From Burkholderiales bacterium (GTDB lineage Bacteria > Pseudomonadota > Gammaproteobacteria > Burkholderiales > Casimicrobiaceae), in the NCBI GenBank assembly GCA_025935675.1, contig JAICUU010000009.1, positions 1 through 35,306 of the forward strand: DNA of 35,306 nucleotides, read 5' to 3'. Position numbers and translations under genes: made by a program. This document shows, piece by piece, positions 7,491 through 15,530 of this stretch (positions are counted from its first letter, which is position 1; every line of letters begins with the position of its first letter). Under the pieces are notes generated by a model. The model was not told the DNA's origin. It searched no databases and saw only the letters and a list, made by a program, of their open reading frames with translations.

Positions 7491-8225
7491 CTAAGGCAGC
7501 CTGCCGGCCTCGCGCAAAACCGCGAGCGCCATCGTCGGGTAATCGCTGGTGATGGCGTCGACGTCCCAGTCCAGCAGCGTCGCGATGGCCTCCGGCGAAT
7601 TGCCCTGCCAACCTGTCACTTCCATGCCCGCGGCGTGCGCCTCGCGCACGCGCGCCGGCGAGCCGGTCTTGATCGGTATCGCGCAGTGACGTGCGCCGAC
7701 CCTGACCGCGGTCGCGAGATCCGCGCCTGAGTCGAACTTGCCGATGAAGCCGCGGCGCTGGTCCGGCGCGAGGCGTGCCACCGCCTCGAGCGCGACCGGG
7801 TCGAACGACGTCACCGTCGCGCGGGCCGCGAGGTCGTAGCGGCGGATTGCCGCCATCACGAGCTCCGCGACGCGCGCGAGCCGTTCGGGCGTGTCCGTCT
7901 TCATCTCGATTTCCATCCGCTTGGCGCCGCCGATCAGGTCGAGCACCTCGGCGAGCGTCGGCACGCCCGCGGGCTCCGGCCACTCGGGAAAGATCGACCG
8001 CGCATCCAGTCGCGCGAGCTCGGCCGTGGTCATGCCGGCCACCGCGCCCTTGCCGTTGGTCGTGCGGTCGACGGTGGGGTCGTGGATGACCGCGAGCTGG
8101 TCGTCGGCGGTCAGGTGCACGTCGAACTCGAACGACTCGACGCCATTGCCGAGCGCGTGGCGAAACCCGGTCAGCGTGTTTTCCGGCGCCTCGTTGCGCG
8201 CGCCGCGGTGCCCGTACAGGATCAT
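7491..8225 (-). CDS. Glycerophosphodiester phosphodiesterase (GDPD family)
   Basis: The 244-residue enzyme would hydrolyse glycerophosphodiesters to sn-glycerol-3-phosphate and an alcohol. A TIM-barrel GDPD domain spans nearly the whole length. The catalytic and metal motifs are visible: GHRGARNEAPENT (His6, Arg7, Glu15), E33-x-D35, and HD at 48-49, then MEIEMKT. The start ATG at 8225 follows GAGGAG with good spacing and places GHRG at residue 5, the family norm. There is no signal peptide, so it is probably cytoplasmic like UgpQ. It is divergent from a SorC-type regulator and a CUT1 ABC importer; size and context recall ugpQ, but the link is inferred. Confidence 0.92.
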   Translation of the reverse strand: MILYGHRGARNEAPENTLTGFRHALGNGVESFEFDVHLTADDQLAVIHDPTVDRTTNGKGAVAGMTTAELARLDARSIFPEWPEPAGVPTLAEVLDLIGGAKRMEIEMKTDTPERLARVAELVMAAIRRYDLAARATVTSFDPVALEAVARLAPDQRRGFIGKFDSGADLATAVRVGARHCAIPIKTGSPARVREAHAAGMEVTGWQGNSPEAIATLLDWDVDAITSDYPTMALAVLREAGRLP

Positions 8226-8255
8226 TGGTCTCCTCGCCTTCGCGCGCCACGATAC

Positions 8256-8269
8256 CGGCCGATCGGCCG
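8256..8269. promoter_or_regulatory. Perfect 14-bp palindrome in the divergent GDPD/regulator region
   Basis: CGGCCGATCGGCCG is a perfect 14-bp palindrome 31 bp upstream of the GDPD start and 12 bp before the TTGACA box of the opposite promoter. In GC-rich DNA such a palindrome can occur by chance. Its position between divergent genes makes it a candidate operator. Confidence 0.35.
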
Positions 8270-8280
8270 CGGCGTGCGCG

Positions 8281-8309
8281 TTGACACACCTCGAAGTGCG
8301 CGTTAGTGT
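8281..8309 (+). promoter_or_regulatory. Candidate sigma-70 promoter of the SorC-type regulator, with 9-bp direct repeats
   Basis: TTGACA (8281-8286), a 17-nt spacer, and TAGTGT (8304-8309) resemble a sigma-70 promoter with a consensus -35 and a weak -10. The predicted transcription start near 8316 leaves a leader of about 50 nt. The 9-mer GTGCGCGTT occurs twice, at 8274-8282 and 8296-8304, 22 bp apart (two helical turns). One copy overlaps the -35 and the other reaches the first base of the -10. This layout is typical of a repressor site, probably for the encoded regulator. Confidence 0.5.
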
Positions 8310-8367
8310 AGGCGCCGTTTGAGCAATTGTCCACGCACAAACGTGCAGCGCATGAGGGGCCGCATCG

Positions 8368-9411
8368 GTGATGGTCGACGACGCCGGTAGTGTCGTGACG
8401 TCCGGGGGAACGCAGCTCGGCCTTAACGGCCCGGGTTTGCCTGCGGCCGCCGCCACCGTCGCCGCCGAATCCGACGACGACGTGACGTCGGTGGCGCGTC
8501 TCTATTACCTCGACGGACTCGGGCAACAGGCGATCGCCGCGATGATCGGCGTGTCGCGCTCGACGGTCTCGCGTCTCCTCACCGCCGCGCGCGAGCGCGG
8601 CATCGTGCGCATCTCCGTCGATCCCTGGGATCCGCGCGACGCGGCGCTCGAGCGGCGCCTGTGCGAGCGCTTCGAGCTTCGTCACGCGGTCGTCATCCGC
8701 ACGTTGCGGCGATCGCCGGAAGCGGTGCGGCGCGCGGTCGGCTACTACGCGGCCGCGGCGGTGGCGGAGCGGTTCCAGCCCGGCCAGGCGGTCGGGCTCG
8801 CGGGCGGTCGCACGCTGTACGAGCTCGTCAACGCGCTGGCAGCGGTCCATCCTCCGACTCGGCCCCGTGTCGTGCAGCTGATGGGCAACATCGATCCGAC
8901 GGCGAGCGTCATCGACCCGACCGAGCTCGCGCGGATGCTTGCCGCGCGCTTCGAGGGCACCTGCTACACGCTCAACGCGCCCGCGTTCTCGAGCGATCGC
9001 CGCACGCGCGACGTGTTCGTCGACCACGAGCACATCCGCACGATCCGCGACCTCTTCGCCGCGCTCGACGTGGCGCTGGTCGGCATCGGCTCGCTCGACG
9101 AGTCGGCGTTCGTCGAGCGCGGCGTGCTCAACGCCGCCGATTTCGCGGCGCTGCGCGACGCCGGCGCGATCGGCGAGATCTGCGGCCGCTTCTACGATCG
9201 ATCGGGCCGCGAGTGCACGACCGAGTACCGCGACCGCGTCGTCAGCATCGAGCTCGACACGCTGCGGCGCTGCCCGGAAGTGGTCGGCGTCACCAACGGC
9301 CCGCGTCGCGCGCGTGCGGTGCTCGCCGCGCTGCGGGGGCGTCTTGTCAATTCGCTCGTCATCGACCAGCAGGGCGCCGAAGCGCTGCTGGCGGAACGCG
9401 ACGGGCGCTGA
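8368..9411 (+). CDS. SorC/DeoR-type sugar-responsive transcriptional regulator
   Basis: The 347-residue protein has an N-terminal helix-turn-helix (about residues 40-75: VARLYYLDGLGQQAIAAMIG, then SRSTVSRLLTAARERGIVRI). A C-terminal sugar-phosphate-binding domain of the SorC type (about 85-340) follows, including LAGGRTLYELVNAL and GIGSLDESAF. Such regulators bind DNA as oligomers and respond to phosphorylated sugars or polyols. GTG at 8368 was preferred because GAGGGG (8354-8359) lies 8 nt before it; ATG at 8371 is the alternative. It stands directly upstream of an ABC importer, and repression of that operon is the likely role. Confidence 0.85.
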   Translation: MMVDDAGSVVTSGGTQLGLNGPGLPAAAATVAAESDDDVTSVARLYYLDGLGQQAIAAMIGVSRSTVSRLLTAARERGIVRISVDPWDPRDAALERRLCERFELRHAVVIRTLRRSPEAVRRAVGYYAAAAVAERFQPGQAVGLAGGRTLYELVNALAAVHPPTRPRVVQLMGNIDPTASVIDPTELARMLAARFEGTCYTLNAPAFSSDRRTRDVFVDHEHIRTIRDLFAALDVALVGIGSLDESAFVERGVLNAADFAALRDAGAIGEICGRFYDRSGRECTTEYRDRVVSIELDTLRRCPEVVGVTNGPRRARAVLAALRGRLVNSLVIDQQGAEALLAERDGR

Positions 9412-9458
9412 GCGATTTTCGGGCCGCCAGCGACGCATCGATGGCGATCGCAGTCTGC

Positions 9459-9478
9459 CACCGCATCGACATGCGGTG
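9459..9478. promoter_or_regulatory. Perfect inverted repeat just upstream of the ABC importer ribosome binding site
   Basis: CACCGCAT (9459-9466) and ATGCGGTG (9471-9478) form a perfect 8-bp inverted repeat around CGAC. It ends 7 nt before the AAGGAGG ribosome binding site (9486-9492) of the binding-protein gene. It may be an operator for the neighbouring regulator or an mRNA hairpin separating regulator from transporter expression. Confidence 0.45.
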
Positions 9479-9499
9479 ACGAACCAAGGAGGAGTCATC

Positions 9500-10825
9500 G
9501 TGGCAAATCAGGATGAAAACGCAAGGCAACGGCGGCAGCCGCAGGCGAGCCGCCGCACATTCCTCCGCGGCGCGACCGCGGCGGCCGGCAGCGCCGCGAT
9601 CACGGGGATCGCGGGCTTGCCCTTCGTGCGCAGCGCCCGCGCCGCCGACGCGCCGGTCGAGATCGTGTTCATGCACGTATGGGGCACGCCGCCCGGCGAG
9701 AAGGCCGCGGCGATCAAGCACCCGGCGACGCAGCTGATCGAGGCCTTCAACGCGAAGAATACGGGCGTCACCGTGCGCGGCGAGACGCCGAGCGGCGATT
9801 ATTTCCAGACGCTCACGAAGGCTCAGGCGCAGATCGCCGCCGGCAAGCCGCCGGCGCTCGTGACGACGCCATGGTCGAACATCAACTACGCGGTGCAGGG
9901 ATTGCAGGTCCTGTCGCTCGAGAAGCTCGGCGGCAGCGAGGCGAAAGGGGTCCTCGCCAACTACAAGCCCGAGGTGCTGCCGCTCGTGACGATGAACGGA
10001 CAGACGATCGGCCTGCCGCTCGCGTTCTCATGCCCGGTGATGTACTACAACAACGAGATCATGAAGCAGGCGGGCGTCGATCCCGCCGAGATGTTCAAGG
10101 ACTGGGCGTCGTTCAAGCGGCTCGGCGCCAAGGTGAAGGCGGTCACCGGCAACCCGATCCTCGGCCTCGGCAACAACGCCGACTGGGAGGCGCAGAGCAT
10201 CATCCAGTGCAACGGCGGGCGCGTGCTCGACGACAACGCGCGGCCGGCGTGGGACAGCCCGGAGGCGATCGCGGCGATGGCGATGATGGCCGACCTCAAC
10301 AAGGCCGGCCTCTACCTGCAATCGACGACGAAGGAAAGCAATGCCGCGTTCATCGGCGGCTCGCTCGCGATCTGGATGGCGAGCATCGCGTCGCTCGGCG
10401 GCCTCAGCAAGCAGGTGAAGTTCGACCTGAAGACGTCGCCGTTCCCGGTGTTCGCCGGCAAGCCGCGCAAGATGTCGAGCGGCGGCTCGTTCATCGGCTG
10501 CTATGCGCGCGACAAGGACCAGCAGCGCGGCGCGTGGGAGTTCCTCAAGTTCGTCGCGTCGAAGGAGGGGATGGACATCTGGCTCAAGACCGGCTACCTC
10601 AATGCGACGAAGTACGACGAGCCCGTCCTGCCCGGCCAGGACTCGGCGTATACGCAGCTCGCGGAAGGCCTGACGCGCGAATCGCCGTGGCCCGGCTCAC
10701 GCGCGGCGGAAGTGCAGAAGGTCTGGGGCACCTACGTCGAGCGCATCTGGGCGGGCGACATCAGCGCGGAGGACGGCTGCAAGCAGGCCAAGCAGCAGGT
10801 GCTGCCGCTGTTGCCGAAGACCTGA
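9500..10825 (+). CDS. CUT1 ABC transporter substrate-binding protein, Tat-exported
   Basis: The 441-residue protein is an extracellular solute-binding protein of the sugar (family 1, MalE/UgpB-like) type. It begins with a Tat signal: SRRTFLRG (Arg18-Arg19), a hydrophobic Ala/Gly stretch, and a likely cleavage after SARA. The mature part starts VEIVFMHVWGTPPGE and ends in the typical helical C-terminus. The GTG at 9500 has a consensus AAGGAGG 7 nt upstream. Tat export suggests folding or cofactor binding before secretion, seen in a minority of such proteins. Two permease genes follow at 19 nt and then with an 8-nt overlap. The substrate is unknown; GDPD nearby suggests a polyol or glycerol-phosphate compound. 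Confidence 0.88.
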   Translation: MANQDENARQRRQPQASRRTFLRGATAAAGSAAITGIAGLPFVRSARAADAPVEIVFMHVWGTPPGEKAAAIKHPATQLIEAFNAKNTGVTVRGETPSGDYFQTLTKAQAQIAAGKPPALVTTPWSNINYAVQGLQVLSLEKLGGSEAKGVLANYKPEVLPLVTMNGQTIGLPLAFSCPVMYYNNEIMKQAGVDPAEMFKDWASFKRLGAKVKAVTGNPILGLGNNADWEAQSIIQCNGGRVLDDNARPAWDSPEAIAAMAMMADLNKAGLYLQSTTKESNAAFIGGSLAIWMASIASLGGLSKQVKFDLKTSPFPVFAGKPRKMSSGGSFIGCYARDKDQQRGAWEFLKFVASKEGMDIWLKTGYLNATKYDEPVLPGQDSAYTQLAEGLTRESPWPGSRAAEVQKVWGTYVERIWAGDISAEDGCKQAKQQVLPLLPKT

Positions 10826-10844
10826 CGCACGACGGGGAACGGCG

Positions 10845-11834
10845 TTGGCGGTCGCGATCGAGGAAGGCACGGCGGGCGCGCCGGACGCGGGTCACGGCAC
10901 GCGCGCGCTCGCCGAGCCCGTCGACCGGCGTCGCGTCTTCGCCTGGAATCGTTACCGGTTCTGGGAGAAGGCGACGCCGTTCCTCTTCGTCGCGCCGGTC
11001 ATCGCCATCGTCGGTGTCTTCACGTACTGGCCGCTGATCTACTCGATCTGGCTGTCGTTCTTCGACTGGAACTTCGTCTCGCCGGTCAAGGAGTTCGTCG
11101 GCTTCGCCAATTTCACGCGCCTCGTCGACGATCCGCGCTTCCACCGCGCGCTGTGGGGCACGCTCGTCTACATCCTCGCGCTGGTGCCGGCGCAGGTGTT
11201 GTTGCCGCTGGGCCTCGCGCTGCTCTTGTGGCCGATCCGGCGCTCGCGGGCGCAGGCGGTGTACCGCGTGACGCTGTTCAGCCCGACCGTGATTTCCTTC
11301 TCGGTCGCGGCGCTCTTGTGGCTGTGGATCTTCAACCCGCTGCAGGGCATCCTCAACAAGGTGATCTTCGAGTTCGGCTTCGCCAAGGTGAGCTGGCTGT
11401 CGAATCCCAACACGGCGATCTGGTGCGTGATCGTCGTGTCGATCTGGAAGACGATCGGGTTCAACCTGCTGCTCTACCTCGCCGCGCTGGAGGCGGTGCC
11501 GAACGACTACATCGAGGCCGCGTCGCTCGACGGCGCGAGCGGCTGGCAGATGTTCCGCCTGATCCGCTTCCCGCTCATCACGCCGACGTTCTTCTTCGTG
11601 CTGGTCACCACGATCATCTCGGTCAACGACGAGGTGTTCGGCGCGATCAACGTGATGACCGACGGCGGCCCGTTCGACCGGTCGAGCAACATCGTCTACT
11701 ACCTGTACGAGCAGGGCTTTCGCATCTTCCAGATCGGCTCGGCGAGCGCCGTGTCGCTGCTCATCTTCGCCGGCACCGCGATCCTCACGTGGGTGCAGTT
11801 CCGCTTCGTCGAAAGGCACGTCCACTATGGCTAG
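10845..11834 (+). CDS. CUT1 ABC transporter permease (MalF/UgpA type)
   Basis: The 329-residue inner-membrane protein has about six membrane segments after a polar N-terminus. The EAA loop that docks the ATPase is EAASLDGASGWQMFRLIRFP. The N-terminal segment PFLFVAPVIAIVGVFTYWPL and the SIWLSFFDWNF motif are typical of MalF/UgpA permeases. The start is TTG at 10845 with GGGGAA at 10834-10839; no ATG or GTG fits better. It overlaps the next permease gene by 8 nt. It works with the preceding binding protein and an ATPase encoded elsewhere. Confidence 0.9.
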   Translation: MAVAIEEGTAGAPDAGHGTRALAEPVDRRRVFAWNRYRFWEKATPFLFVAPVIAIVGVFTYWPLIYSIWLSFFDWNFVSPVKEFVGFANFTRLVDDPRFHRALWGTLVYILALVPAQVLLPLGLALLLWPIRRSRAQAVYRVTLFSPTVISFSVAALLWLWIFNPLQGILNKVIFEFGFAKVSWLSNPNTAIWCVIVVSIWKTIGFNLLLYLAALEAVPNDYIEAASLDGASGWQMFRLIRFPLITPTFFFVLVTTIISVNDEVFGAINVMTDGGPFDRSSNIVYYLYEQGFRIFQIGSASAVSLLIFAGTAILTWVQFRFVERHVHYG

Positions 11835-12711
11835 CGTCGCGCGCAACGCCACGCAACCCGGCGCGGTGGGCGCGGCACGCTGGCCGCGCCGGATCGGGCG
11901 CGGCGCCGCGCACACCGTGGTGATCCTGCTCTGTCTCGTCACGCTGTTCCCGATGCTGTGGATGCTGTCGACGTCGTTCAAGATCCCGACCGAGGTGTTC
12001 ACCCGCGACATCCAGATCCTGCCGCGCACGCCCACGCTGTTGAACTTCCCCGAAGCGTTCCAGTATTTCCCCGTCGCGAACTGGTTCTGGAACAGCCTCC
12101 TCATCGCGGTCGTGACGACGCTCGGCAAGCTCGCGATCAGCATCCCCGCGGCGTTCGCGTTCGCACGCCTGCGCTTCCGCGGCAACAACCTGTGCTTCGC
12201 GGCGGTGCTCGGCACGATGATCGTGCCGGCGGTCGTGACCTACGTGCCGAACTACATCCTCGTGTCGAAGGCCAACTGGATCAACACCAACTGGGGCGTC
12301 ATCGTCCCGTCGCTGGCGAGCTGCGCGTTCTACATCTTCCTGATCCGGCAGTACATCCGCACGCTGCCGCAGGAGATCCTCGACGCGGCGAAGATCGACG
12401 GCGCGTCGACGTGGAAGACGCTCTGGCACATCGTGCTGCCGAACATCCGGCCGGCGCTCGCCGTCGTCACGATCCTGTCGTTCCTGCATTCGTGGAACCA
12501 GTACACGTGGCCGCTGCTCGTCCTCGACAACATGAAATCGAAGACGCTCGCCGTCGGCATGCAGGTATTCGCCTCGAACAGCGAGTCGGCGCAGCTGTGG
12601 GGGCCGATGATGGCGACGGCGGTGCTGGCGACGGTGCCGCCGCTGCTCCTCTATGTCTTCGCGCAGAAGCAGATCATCTCCACGTTCGTCACCTCCGGGA
12701 TGAAGGGATGA
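11827..12711 (+). CDS. CUT1 ABC transporter permease (MalG/UgpE type)
   Basis: The 294-residue protein is the second integral membrane subunit, with about six membrane segments. Its EAA loop is DAAKIDGASTWKTLWHIVLP, and the C-terminus FAQKQIISTFVTSGMKG is the classic MalG-like ending. The ATG at 11827 overlaps the previous stop by 8 nt (ATGGCTAG), so translation is probably coupled. No ATPase gene follows; the operon ends here and a repeat array begins 9 nt later. The missing ATPase is probably a shared MsmK/UgpC-like protein. Confidence 0.92.
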   Translation: MASVARNATQPGAVGAARWPRRIGRGAAHTVVILLCLVTLFPMLWMLSTSFKIPTEVFTRDIQILPRTPTLLNFPEAFQYFPVANWFWNSLLIAVVTTLGKLAISIPAAFAFARLRFRGNNLCFAAVLGTMIVPAVVTYVPNYILVSKANWINTNWGVIVPSLASCAFYIFLIRQYIRTLPQEILDAAKIDGASTWKTLWHIVLPNIRPALAVVTILSFLHSWNQYTWPLLVLDNMKSKTLAVGMQVFASNSESAQLWGPMMATAVLATVPPLLLYVFAQKQIISTFVTSGMKG

Positions 12712-12719
12712 CGCGACCC

Positions 12720-13052
12720 GCCGTCATCCCCGCGAAAGCGGGGATCCAGTCTTGACACCCAAGTGGGCGGTACGCGCGCGCCGTTGATGCGTCACGACTG
12801 GATTCCCGCTTGCGCGGGAATGACGGCGTGACATCCCGATCGGCTGAACGCGCAGGCCGTTGATGCGTCACGACTGGATTCCCGCTTGCGCGGGAATGAC
12901 GACGTGACATCCCGATCGGCTGAACGCGCAGGCCGTTGATGCGTCACGACTGGATTCCCGCTTGCGCGGGAATGACGGCGTGACATCCCGATCGGCTGAA
13001 CGCGCAGGCCGTTGATGCGTCACGACTGGATTCCCGCCTGCGCGGGAATGAC
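12720..13052. repeat. Array of 76-bp repeats with dRS3-like palindromes
   Basis: Three full 76-bp units start at 12783, 12859 and 12935, and a partial one (42 bp) at 13011; copies differ by about one base. Each holds a perfect hairpin ATTCCCGC-(T/C)TGC-GCGGGAAT (12802-12821, 12878-12897, 12954-12973, 13030-13049). It fits the neisserial dRS3 form ATTCCC-N8-GGGAAT. The left end is a diverged, oppositely oriented hairpin ATCCCCGC-GAAA-GCGGGGAT (12726-12745). The array fills the whole gap between the convergent ABC permease (stop 12711) and livF (stop 13058), so it may stop transcription from both sides. Frames through it yield spurious IPAQAGIQ-like peptides. Confidence 0.9.
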
Positions 13053-13057
13053 GGCGG

Positions 13058-13798
13058 CTACACGCCGAGATAGGCGCGCTTGACGTCGGGATCGTCGGCG
13101 AGCTCTGCCGCCGGTCCCTCGCGGACGATACGACCGGTCTCCATCACATAGGCGCGGTCGGCGACCTGGAACGCCGAGTGCACGTCCTGCTCGACGAGCA
13201 GCACGGTGACACCTTCCTTGCGGATGTCGGCCAGCACGTCGAGCAGGCGGTCGACGATCGCCGGCGCGAGGCCGAGGCTCATCTCGTCCACCATCAGGAG
13301 CTTGGGCGCCGCGACCATGGCGCGCGCCATCGCGCACATCTGCTGCTCGCCGCCCGACAGGCTGCCGGCCCATTGCGCGCGGCGCTCCTTCAGCACCGGG
13401 AACAGCGTGTAGACGCGCTCCATGCTGGCCGTGACGCCGGCGCGATCACGGCGGCGGAACGCGCCCATCAGCAGGTTGTCGTGCACGCTCATCCGGTCGA
13501 AAAGCTGGCGGCCTTCCGGCACCTGCACGAGGCCCAGGTCGAACGCCGCGTCGGACGCGAGCGATTCGATGCGCTGGCCCGCGAACACGATCGAGCCGCT
13601 GCAGTCGATGACGCGCGACAGCGCGCGCAGCAGCGTCGTCTTGCCCGCGGCGTTGCTGCCGACCACCGCGACGATCTCGCCGGTGCGGATCGACAGGTTA
13701 ATGTCGTTGAGCACCGCCAGCTCGCCGTAGCCGGCCGACAGGTTGCGCACGTCGAGCAGCACGGCGCCGCCGCTCGCACCATTGCCCGGCGCGCTCAC
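13058..13798 (-). CDS. livF: Branched-chain amino acid-type ABC transporter ATP-binding protein LivF
   Basis: The 246-residue ATPase has Walker A GSNAAGKTT (Ala replaces the usual Gly, seen in LivF relatives), signature LSGGEQQM, Walker B LLMVDEMSLGLAP, and a conserved switch His region. It couples ATP hydrolysis to import with LivG. The start is GTG at 13798 and overlaps the livG stop by 4 nt (GTGA), a coupled pair. It is the last gene of the operon, and the 76-bp repeat array begins right after its stop. HAAT-family systems also carry urea, amides or aromatic acids, so the substrate is open. Confidence 0.93.
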   Translation of the reverse strand: MSAPGNGASGGAVLLDVRNLSAGYGELAVLNDINLSIRTGEIVAVVGSNAAGKTTLLRALSRVIDCSGSIVFAGQRIESLASDAAFDLGLVQVPEGRQLFDRMSVHDNLLMGAFRRRDRAGVTASMERVYTLFPVLKERRAQWAGSLSGGEQQMCAMARAMVAAPKLLMVDEMSLGLAPAIVDRLLDVLADIRKEGVTVLLVEQDVHSAFQVADRAYVMETGRIVREGPAAELADDPDVKRAYLGV

Positions 13799-14535
13799 GC
13801 GCGCCTCCGGCCGAGGTACGCCTCGACGACGCGCGGATCGTTGAGCACGGTGTCCGGCGCGCCGTCGGCGATCTTCTCGCCGTGATGCAGCACGAGCAGG
13901 CGATCGGACAGGCTGCGGATCGCCTTCATCACGTGCTCGATGACGAGGATGCTCATCCCCTGGTCGCGCACCTTGCGCACGATGGCGATCACCGCTTCGA
14001 TCTCGACGTTGTTGAGTCCGGCCATCACCTCGTCGAGCAGCAGCACGCGCGGGTTCATCGCCAGCGCCTTCGCGAGCTCGAGGCGCTTGCGGTCGGGGCC
14101 GCCCAGCGCCTCGGCGCGCTGCGCCGCGCGGTGCGCGAGGCCGACGAACTCGAGCTTCTCCATCGCGCGCTCGCGCGCCTTCGCGAGCTCGCGCTCGCCG
14201 CCGCCGGTGCCGAACAGCGCGCCGACGGCGACGTTGTCGACGACGCTCAAGCCGGGGAACGGCCGCATGATCTGGAACGTGCGGCCGATACCGAGCTGCG
14301 CGCGCCGGAACGCGGGCATGTCGCCGAGGATCTCGTTGTCGAACACGATCTCGCCGGAGGTCGCCTCGAGCGTGCCGCTGACCAGGCTCACGAGCGTCGT
14401 CTTGCCGGCGCCGTTGGGCCCGATCAGGCCGAGGATCTCGCCGGGCGCGAGCGAGAACGTGACGTTCGACAGCGCGGTGAGGCCGGCGAAGCGCTTGGTG
14501 AGGCCCCGCACGTCGAGGATGGGAGCGGCCGGCAT
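13795..14535 (-). CDS. livG: Branched-chain amino acid-type ABC transporter ATP-binding protein LivG
   Basis: The 246-residue ATPase carries Walker A GPNGAGKTT, Walker B VLLLDEVMAGLNN, and the end EAYLGRRRA typical of LivG. The signature region reads LGGPDRKRLELAKAL rather than canonical LSGGQ, a variation known in LivG proteins. It starts with ATG at 14535, 4 nt after the livM stop. With LivF it forms the ATPase heterodimer on the cytoplasmic side of the LivHM permease. Confidence 0.93.
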   Translation of the reverse strand: MPAAPILDVRGLTKRFAGLTALSNVTFSLAPGEILGLIGPNGAGKTTLVSLVSGTLEATSGEIVFDNEILGDMPAFRRAQLGIGRTFQIMRPFPGLSVVDNVAVGALFGTGGGERELAKARERAMEKLEFVGLAHRAAQRAEALGGPDRKRLELAKALAMNPRVLLLDEVMAGLNNVEIEAVIAIVRKVRDQGMSILVIEHVMKAIRSLSDRLLVLHHGEKIADGAPDTVLNDPRVVEAYLGRRRA

Positions 14536-14539
14536 GTCG

Positions 14540-15490
14540 TCAGAGGCGGTTGCGGCGCACGTTCTCGGCGAAATAGCGCCAGCCGACGCTGCGGAAGCGG
14601 CGGCCGAGATCGGCGAGGCCGCGCGGCATGAACACCACGGCGACGATGATCACGAAGCCGAAGAAAAGGCTCGCCAGCGTCGAGATCTTGGTGGACAGCA
14701 CCTCGGAAATCGCCGAGAGCAGGAATGCGCCGACCACGGGCCCGAAGATCGAGCCCGGCCCGCCGAACACCGCCATGATGATCATCTTGACGTTCAGCGT
14801 GATGTCGAACGCGCTGACCGGATCGAGGAACGTGATCCAGTAGGCGTGGATGCCGCCGGCGAGCGACGTGAAGAAGCCGGAGATCGCGAACGCCGCCACC
14901 TTGTAGCGCGTGGTATCGACGCCCATCACCGCCGCGGCTTCCTCGTTCTCGCGAATCGCGATCAGGCCGAAGCCGAAGCGGCTGCGCGCGATGTAGGCGA
15001 CGGTCAGCGTCGTCAGCGCGAGGAGGCCGAGCGACAGCTCGTAGAACAGCGCATCGCCACGCAGGAGCGGCAGCACGAGGCCGGTGTTGCGGCCGGCGAT
15101 CTCGAGGTTCGACACGATCGCGGTCATCACCTCGGCCAGCGCCAGCGTGCAGATCGCGAAATAATGGCCGCGCAAACGCAGCACGGGCAGGCCGATCAGG
15201 AGCGCGAACAAGAGCGCGAGCACGGCGCCGAATGCCAGGCCGACGCCGAACGGCAGGTTCCATTGCACCATCGCGATGGCGACGCCGTAGCTGCCGAGGC
15301 CGTAGAACACCGAGTTGCCGAACGACGCGTAGCCCGTGTAGCCGCCGATGATGTTCCAGCTTTGCGCGAGCACCGCCATCAGGAGCGTGCTGATGCCGAA
15401 CTGGATGATGCTCGGCGAGGCGATCCACGGCACCGTCGCGAGAAGCGCCAGCACGACCACGACGATGGCCACCACGCCGAAGCGATTCAT
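14540..15490 (-). CDS. livM: Branched-chain amino acid-type ABC transporter permease LivM
   Basis: The 316-residue inner-membrane protein has eight to ten hydrophobic segments. It has the LivM core SWNIIGGYTGYASFGNSVFYGL near residue 45, and near 175-185 the ATPase-contacting region (RSRFGFGLIAIRENEEAAAVMG). The C-terminal end is GFVIIVAVVFMPRGLADLGRR. It starts at ATG 15490, 40 nt after livH, and pairs with LivH to form the pore. Confidence 0.93.
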   Translation of the reverse strand: MNRFGVVAIVVVVLALLATVPWIASPSIIQFGISTLLMAVLAQSWNIIGGYTGYASFGNSVFYGLGSYGVAIAMVQWNLPFGVGLAFGAVLALLFALLIGLPVLRLRGHYFAICTLALAEVMTAIVSNLEIAGRNTGLVLPLLRGDALFYELSLGLLALTTLTVAYIARSRFGFGLIAIRENEEAAAVMGVDTTRYKVAAFAISGFFTSLAGGIHAYWITFLDPVSAFDITLNVKMIIMAVFGGPGSIFGPVVGAFLLSAISEVLSTKISTLASLFFGFVIIVAVVFMPRGLADLGRRFRSVGWRYFAENVRRNRL

Positions 15491-15530
15491 CGCGCGGGTC
15501 TCTCCGCGCGCGCCGGCCGCGCGGCCGCGA

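Noticed and set aside
12689-12986. Minus-strand frames giving FPRKRESS and IPAQAGIQ peptides
   Set aside because: These are the known spurious translations of the palindromic repeat; they have no start context and repeat with the DNA unit.
12783-13052. CRISPR-like array: regular 76-bp period with palindromic units
   Set aside because: The sequences between palindromes are identical, not unique spacers, and no cas genes are present. It is a tandem repeat of a dRS3-like element.
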